The translations under genes and the position numbers were made by a program. A DNA stretch of 34,385 nt from an uncultured Synechococcaceae cyanobacterium (GTDB lineage Bacteria; Cyanobacteriota; Cyanobacteriia; PCC-6307; Cyanobiaceae), in the NCBI GenBank assembly GCA_903934375.1, contig CAIZNP010000259.1, positions 1 to 34,385 of the forward strand, written 5' to 3'. The notes below the pieces were generated by a model, which was not told where the DNA came from, searched no databases, and saw only the letters and a program-made list of their open reading frames with translations. Positions within the stretch are counted from its first letter, which is position 1, and each line of letters starts with the position of its first letter. Below are positions 30,193 through 34,385 of the stretch, piece by piece.

Positions 30193-30906
30193 ATGGCGGA
30201 TCTGCAGGATCAGATGAAGCAGGCGGTGGCGGCGGCCGCCACCGAGCAGATCCAGAACGGCATGGTGGTGGGCCTGGGCTCCGGCTCGACCGCCGCCCTG
30301 ATGATCCAGGCACTCGGCGCCAAGCTCAAGAGCGGTGCACTCACCGACATCGTGGGTGTGGCCACCTCCTTCCAGGGCGAGGTGCTGGCGGCTGAGCTGG
30401 GTATCCCCCTGCAGAGCCTCAATGCCGTCGACCGCATTGATCTGGCCATCGACGGTGCCGATGAGGTGGATCCCTCCTTCCAGCTGATCAAGGGCGGCGG
30501 CGCCTGCCACGTGCAGGAGAAGCTCGTGGCCGTGCGGGCGAAGCGCTTCGTGGTGGTGGTGGATTCCACCAAGCTCGTCGATACCCTCAACCTGGGCTTC
30601 CTGCTGCCGGTGGAGGTGCTTCCCGGCGCCTGGCGTCAGGTGCGGGGCCAGCTGGCTGAGCTGGGCGGCGACGCCCAGCTGCGCATGGCCGTGAAGAAGG
30701 CCGGCCCGGTTGTGACCGACCAGGGCAATCTGGTGCTGGATGTGAAGTTCGCCGGCGGCATCAGCGATCCCGAGGGCCTCGAGAAAACGATCAACAACCT
30801 TCCCGGCGTGCTGGAAAATGGGTTGTTCGTGAATCTCACCGATCAGGTGCTTGTTGGCGAGATCGTTGATGGCGTGGCCGGGGTGCGGGATCTGCAGAAG
30901 CGCTGA
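30193..30906 (+). CDS. rpiA: Ribose-5-phosphate isomerase A
   Basis: This protein of about 237 residues starts at ATG 30193; an adjacent GTG at 30190 is in frame. RpiA motifs are seen: [18 protein letters not shown] near residue 25, [70 protein letters not shown] and a [10 protein letters not shown] end. The enzyme interconverts ribose-5-phosphate and ribulose-5-phosphate in the Calvin and pentose phosphate cycles. A CGCCAC/GTGGCG hairpin (30173-30190) lies just upstream of the start. Confidence 0.97.
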   Translation: MADLQDQMKQAVAAAATEQIQNGMVVGLGSGSTAALMIQALGAKLKSGALTDIVGVATSFQGEVLAAELGIPLQSLNAVDRIDLAIDGADEVDPSFQLIKGGGACHVQEKLVAVRAKRFVVVVDSTKLVDTLNLGFLLPVEVLPGAWRQVRGQLAELGGDAQLRMAVKKAGPVVTDQGNLVLDVKFAGGISDPEGLEKTINNLPGVLENGLFVNLTDQVLVGEIVDGVAGVRDLQKR

Positions 30907-30924
30907 GTTGCGGGAGCAGCGGCC

Positions 30925-32784
30925 ATGAGGGCCCTCAGCGCAGATCTGCTCTCCCTGATCGCCAACACGACCAGGGATTTCATCGCTGAGCCGAGCAGCG
31001 CCCTCAACGCCAACATCAACCGGACCCTGGCGGCGATCGGTCGTCTGTTCGACGCTGATCGCACCTACCTGTTCCAGATCCGCGCTGAGCAGGGCGTCTT
31101 GTGCAACACCCATGAGTGGTCTGCCCCCGGGGTGGAGCCCCAGATCGAGCACCTGCAGGAGCTGCCCGCTGATCTGTTCCCTTGGTGGATGGAGGAGCTG
31201 CGGGCCGGCCGTGCCATCAACCTCTCCAGCCTCGACGACCTCCCGCCTGAGGGCGAGGTCATGCGCGAGATGCTCAAGGCCCAGGGCATCCACTCGCTGC
31301 TGGCGCTGCCGCTGGTGTGCCGTGGCCAGCTCGATGGCTTCGTCGGCTTCGACCACGTGCGCGGCAGCCGCTGCTGGAGCGAGGAGGAGGTCGCGGTGCT
31401 GCGGATCGTGGTGAGCAGCTTTGCCCAGGGCTTCGAGCGACAGCAGATCGATCAGCGCCTCGAGCAGATGGCCTATGAAGATCCGCTCACCGGTTTGCCC
31501 AACCGCTCCATGCTCGGGCGGCGACTGGAGGAAGCCCTCGCGACAGCGCGTCTCAGCGGCCACCTCCTGGTGGTGGGTTACCTGGATCTCGACGCGTTCA
31601 AGCTGGTCAACGACAGCTATGGCCATGCCGTCGGCGACGAACTGCTCGCCTTGATGGCCAAGCGCCTGCGCGGGAGCATGCACCCTGGCGACACAGTGGC
31701 TCGTCTTGGCGGCGATGAATTCGTGGTGGTGCTGCCCGAGCTGGAAAGCCGGCAGCAACTGCTGGAGCGGGCCGAGGCACTCCTGGCCTTGGTCGCCGAG
31801 CCCTGCACGATCGGAGAGGGATATTCCGTTGCCGTGAGCACCAGCCTCGGCCTGCGCCTCGTGCCCCCTGATGACGCTGATCCGGATCTGTTGCTGCGCC
31901 AGGCCGATCAGGCCATGTATGCCGCCAAGCGTGCCGGCCGCGGCCGCATTCATCTCTTTGATGCCAGCTTCGAGCAGCGTGAGCATGAGCGCCATGCCCG
32001 TATCCGTGCCATTCGCTCCGCCATCACCGCGGGGGATCTTCGCCTGTTTGTGCAGCCGATGGTCGACCTCAGCACCGGCAAAGTGTCCTCGCTTGAGGTT
32101 CTCGTTCGCTTGGCCTCTGCCGATCAGGGTCTGCTGCTGCCAGGAGAGTGGCTGCCGCTGATCGAGGACGATTCCGCCATCCTCTTTCTCGGCGACTGGG
32201 TGATGGAGCAGGCTCTCCACTGGGCGACCCCATGGCTGAGTGCCGGGCTCTGTGAAGGGATCAGCGTCAATGTCTCAGCCCATGAACTGCTCGATCCCGG
32301 CTTCAGTACGCGCCTCATCGCTCGCCTCAGCAATCATCCCCCGTTGCCACCGGGAGCCCTGCGGCTCGAGGTGCTGGAGTCTGCGGCCCTGCGTGACCTC
32401 AGCCAGGTGAGGGCCACGATGCGGGCCTGCTGTGAAGCGGGGGTCAGTTTTGCCCTCGATGATTTCGGCACCGGCTACTCGTCGCTCTCCTACCTGCGCC
32501 AGCTGCCGGTGTCGGTCATCAAGATCGACCGGTCTTTTGTGAAGCAGATGCTGACCGAGCCCAGTGACGCGCTGATCGTGCGCGCCGTGATTGATCTGGC
32601 GCATGCCTTCGGGCTGCGCTGTGTCGCGGAGGGGGTGGAGACCTCGCCGCACCAGGAGATGCTCCGGGAGATGGGCTGTGAATTCGGCCAGGGGTTCGGC
32701 ATCGCCAGGCCGATGCCGGCTGAAGACTTCCCGGCCTGGGTGAATCGTTTCGCGGGTTTCCGAGCCGCTGCCGCCGGGGGCTGA
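30925..32784 (+). CDS. GAF-GGDEF-EAL cyclic di-GMP signalling protein
   Basis: This 619-residue soluble protein has a GAF-like sensor domain (about 12-170; LFDADRTYLFQ, INLSSLDDLPPEGEV and LPLVCRGQLDGFVGF), then GGDEF and EAL domains. The GGDEF motif is intact at residues 262-266 (RLGGDEF), but the RxxD inhibitory site upstream is absent (HPGD). The EAL domain has EVL at 391-393 (an accepted variant), NVSAHELLDPGF, DDFGTG at 512-517 and VAEGVET at 567-573. It therefore has the residues for both making and breaking c-di-GMP; which activity dominates is unknown. No membrane segment is seen. It follows rpiA by 18 bases. Confidence 0.95.
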   Translation: MRALSADLLSLIANTTRDFIAEPSSALNANINRTLAAIGRLFDADRTYLFQIRAEQGVLCNTHEWSAPGVEPQIEHLQELPADLFPWWMEELRAGRAINLSSLDDLPPEGEVMREMLKAQGIHSLLALPLVCRGQLDGFVGFDHVRGSRCWSEEEVAVLRIVVSSFAQGFERQQIDQRLEQMAYEDPLTGLPNRSMLGRRLEEALATARLSGHLLVVGYLDLDAFKLVNDSYGHAVGDELLALMAKRLRGSMHPGDTVARLGGDEFVVVLPELESRQQLLERAEALLALVAEPCTIGEGYSVAVSTSLGLRLVPPDDADPDLLLRQADQAMYAAKRAGRGRIHLFDASFEQREHERHARIRAIRSAITAGDLRLFVQPMVDLSTGKVSSLEVLVRLASADQGLLLPGEWLPLIEDDSAILFLGDWVMEQALHWATPWLSAGLCEGISVNVSAHELLDPGFSTRLIARLSNHPPLPPGALRLEVLESAALRDLSQVRATMRACCEAGVSFALDDFGTGYSSLSYLRQLPVSVIKIDRSFVKQMLTEPSDALIVRAVIDLAHAFGLRCVAEGVETSPHQEMLREMGCEFGQGFGIARPMPAEDFPAWVNRFAGFRAAAAGG

Positions 32785-32808
32785 GGGCCCGCGCCTGTTG
32801 GCGGGCTC
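32785..32808 (+). terminator. Terminator-like hairpin between the GGDEF-EAL gene and hisD
   Basis: GGGCCCGC and GCGGGCTC form an 8-bp stem with one G-T pair around an 8-base loop directly after the stop. No T-run follows, so efficiency is unsure; it may serve both convergent genes. Confidence 0.4.
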
Positions 32809-32818
32809 CGGCGCTTCA

Positions 32819-34189
32819 TCACTGCAGCCGCCGGCGAACCGATTCGGCATGGCTGTGCAGCCCTTCGCTCTCGGCCAGGGTGATCACGGCCGGCCCGGTG
32901 GCCTCCAGCGCGGCCCGGTTGAACTGGATCAGGCTGGTGTGGCGCAGGAAGGTCTCCACGCTGAGGGCGCCGGCGAAACGGGCCGTGCCGGAGGTGGGCA
33001 GGGTGTGGTTCGGCCCCGCCAGGTAGTCGCCCACGGCCTCCGGGGTCCAGGCTCCCAGAAAGATGGCGCCGGCATGCTGGATCTGATCGGCCAGCGGCTC
33101 AGGGCGCTCCACCTGCAGCTCCAGGTGCTCCGGCGCGAAGCGATCGCTTAGGGCCGCCGCCTGCTCCAGGCTGGTGCAGACCACGATCAGCCCCCAGTCG
33201 TTGAGGGCCTGGCGGGTGATGGCGGCGCGGGGGTGGCCCGCCAGCTGGGCCTCGATCGCTGCCGGCACCGCCGCCGCCAGCTCTTCGCTGGTGGTGAGCA
33301 GGATCGCGGCGGCCAGCGGGTCGTGCTCCGCCTGGGCCAGCAGGTCGGCGGCGACCTGCTCGGCGTTGGCGCTCTGGTCGGCGATCACCAGCACCTCGCT
33401 CGGACCGGCCAGGGAATCGATCGCCACACGGCCGTAGACGGCCTTCTTGGCCAGAGTCACGTAGAGGTTGCCGGGGCCGCTGATCACATCCACCCGGGGG
33501 ATGCTCTCCGTGCCGTAGGCCAGGGCGGCGATGGCCTGGGCGCCACCCACCCGATAGATCTCGTTCACACCGGCCAGGTGGGCCGCCGCCAGCACCGTGC
33601 GGTTCACGCGGCCCTCGGGGCCCGGCGGGGTCACCATCACCAGCCGCCGCACGCCGGCCACCGTGGCCGGCACCGCATTCATCAGCACCGTGCTCGGATA
33701 GCTGGCGCGACCCCCGGGCACATACAGACCGGCACGCTCCACCGGCCGCCAGCGGCGTCCCAGCCGCTCGCCATGCACGCCCGTCATGGCGATGTCCGCC
33801 GGTTTCTGGCGCTGGTGGAATTCGAGGATGCGGCGGTGGGCCAGGCGCAGGGCGTCCTGCAGGTCGGCCGGGGTGTCGGCCCAGGCGGCCTCCAGTTGGT
33901 CGGCGGGGATGCGCAGCGGATCGGGCCGTACGCCATCGAAGCGCTCGCTCAGCTCCAGCAGGGCGGCATCACCACCAGTGCGCACCTGCTCGAGGATCGC
34001 CTCCACCCGCTCGGCCGCCTCCTGGCTCTGGCCGCTGCCGGTGCGCTCGGCGATCGCCTCCAGCCGCTCGCCCGCCGCCTGCGGATCGCGCAGCACGGGG
34101 ATCTGCACCGGTTGATGCGCCGTGAGCGCGTCGGCGGAGCGCCCGGCCTGGTCGGCGCTGGTCAGCGGGCTGCTGGCGGGCACGGACAC
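32819..34189 (-). CDS. hisD: Histidinol dehydrogenase
   Basis: This protein of 456 residues starts at GTG 34189. HisD motifs are seen: a Rossmann-like core with [71 protein letters not shown] and the catalytic [27 protein letters not shown] and a [13 protein letters not shown] end follow. The enzyme carries out the last two oxidation steps of histidine synthesis, with a zinc at the active site. It is divergent from rpsT and convergent with the GGDEF-EAL gene. Confidence 0.97.
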   Translation of the reverse strand: MSVPASSPLTSADQAGRSADALTAHQPVQIPVLRDPQAAGERLEAIAERTGSGQSQEAAERVEAILEQVRTGGDAALLELSERFDGVRPDPLRIPADQLEAAWADTPADLQDALRLAHRRILEFHQRQKPADIAMTGVHGERLGRRWRPVERAGLYVPGGRASYPSTVLMNAVPATVAGVRRLVMVTPPGPEGRVNRTVLAAAHLAGVNEIYRVGGAQAIAALAYGTESIPRVDVISGPGNLYVTLAKKAVYGRVAIDSLAGPSEVLVIADQSANAEQVAADLLAQAEHDPLAAAILLTTSEELAAAVPAAIEAQLAGHPRAAITRQALNDWGLIVVCTSLEQAAALSDRFAPEHLELQVERPEPLADQIQHAGAIFLGAWTPEAVGDYLAGPNHTLPTSGTARFAGALSVETFLRHTSLIQFNRAALEATGPAVITLAESEGLHSHAESVRRRLQ

Positions 34190-34266
34190 GGGAGTCAGGG
34201 GAGGGGATTCAAGCTAAGTGGCCGCCGCCCGGCAGCCTTGAGCCGACCTGGGTGCGGTGCAGGGGG

Positions 34267-34272
34267 TAGAGT
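34267..34272 (+). promoter_or_regulatory. Possible rpsT -10 box (TAGAGT)
   Basis: TAGAGT lies 31 bases before the rpsT start in the 114-base gap shared with hisD. No convincing -35 is visible at the usual spacing. Confidence 0.3.
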
Positions 34273-34285
34273 CTTCGTTTGCTGA

Positions 34286-34385
<100 letters not shown>

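Noticed and set aside
30169-32220. Long minus-strand frame over rpiA and the GGDEF-EAL gene
   Set aside because: Both plus-strand genes are certain; the antisense product has no recognisable domain.

Overview
The window looks like chromosomal DNA of a high-GC picocyanobacterium (Cyanobium / Synechococcus type). This rests on the gene families present (cyanobacterial DUF3493, DUF1400 and low-complexity-tail membrane proteins, a zinc-free S14, mqo, a plant/cyanobacterial-size PNPase), on several copies of the cyanobacterial octamer GCGATCGC (HIP1), and on frequent GTG/TTG starts without strong Shine-Dalgarno sequences. The species call is inference, since no search could be run.

Region 1-4014 is the end of an integrated mobile element. 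A tight rightward operon, with genes overlapping by TGATG or ATGA, encodes the C-terminus of a protein with an SSB-like acidic tip, a one-span membrane protein, a KilA-N protein and an excisionase-like HTH protein, followed by a hairpin terminator. Next come a secreted-protein gene whose signal peptide is out of frame by one base and a leftward tyrosine recombinase. The recombinase lies about 130 bp from the 3' end of tRNA-Arg(UCU), the usual layout for tRNA-targeted integration. The other end of the element lies outside the window.

Region 4015-8300 holds host genes: an HTH protein with an Asp-rich linker, a small lipoprotein, a LapA-like membrane protein, rsmI, a divergent cysQ-like phosphatase, and a decaying VapBC-type toxin-antitoxin pair (antitoxin frameshifted, toxin with an active-site Asp replaced by Asn).

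Region 8300-16100 carries serS, rseP, rpsN and pnp on the minus strand, split by two plus-strand genes: an orphan NMT1/THI5-like binding lipoprotein and malate:quinone oxidoreductase. Terminators follow rpsN and pnp.

Region 16280-20800 holds an Nfu-type Fe-S scaffold, two tandem paralogous membrane-anchored proteins of unknown function, lepA with a coupled DUF1400 exported protein, and tRNA-Thr(CGU).

Region 20850-28130 carries a transcription-translation operon on the minus strand: rimP, nusA, ylxR, infB and a low-complexity-tail membrane protein. The tail of the last protein is encoded antisense to the end of the DUF3493 gene. A small conserved cysteine-containing protein lies upstream of rimP.

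Region 28186-34385 has a rightward run of a CpdA/Icc-like phosphoesterase, an HtrA-family protease, rpiA and a GAF-GGDEF-EAL protein. These converge on hisD, which diverges from the start of rpsT at the right edge. No CRISPR array, rRNA or insertion sequence was seen. The most unusual content is the mobile-element operon at the left end; its function is not established here.
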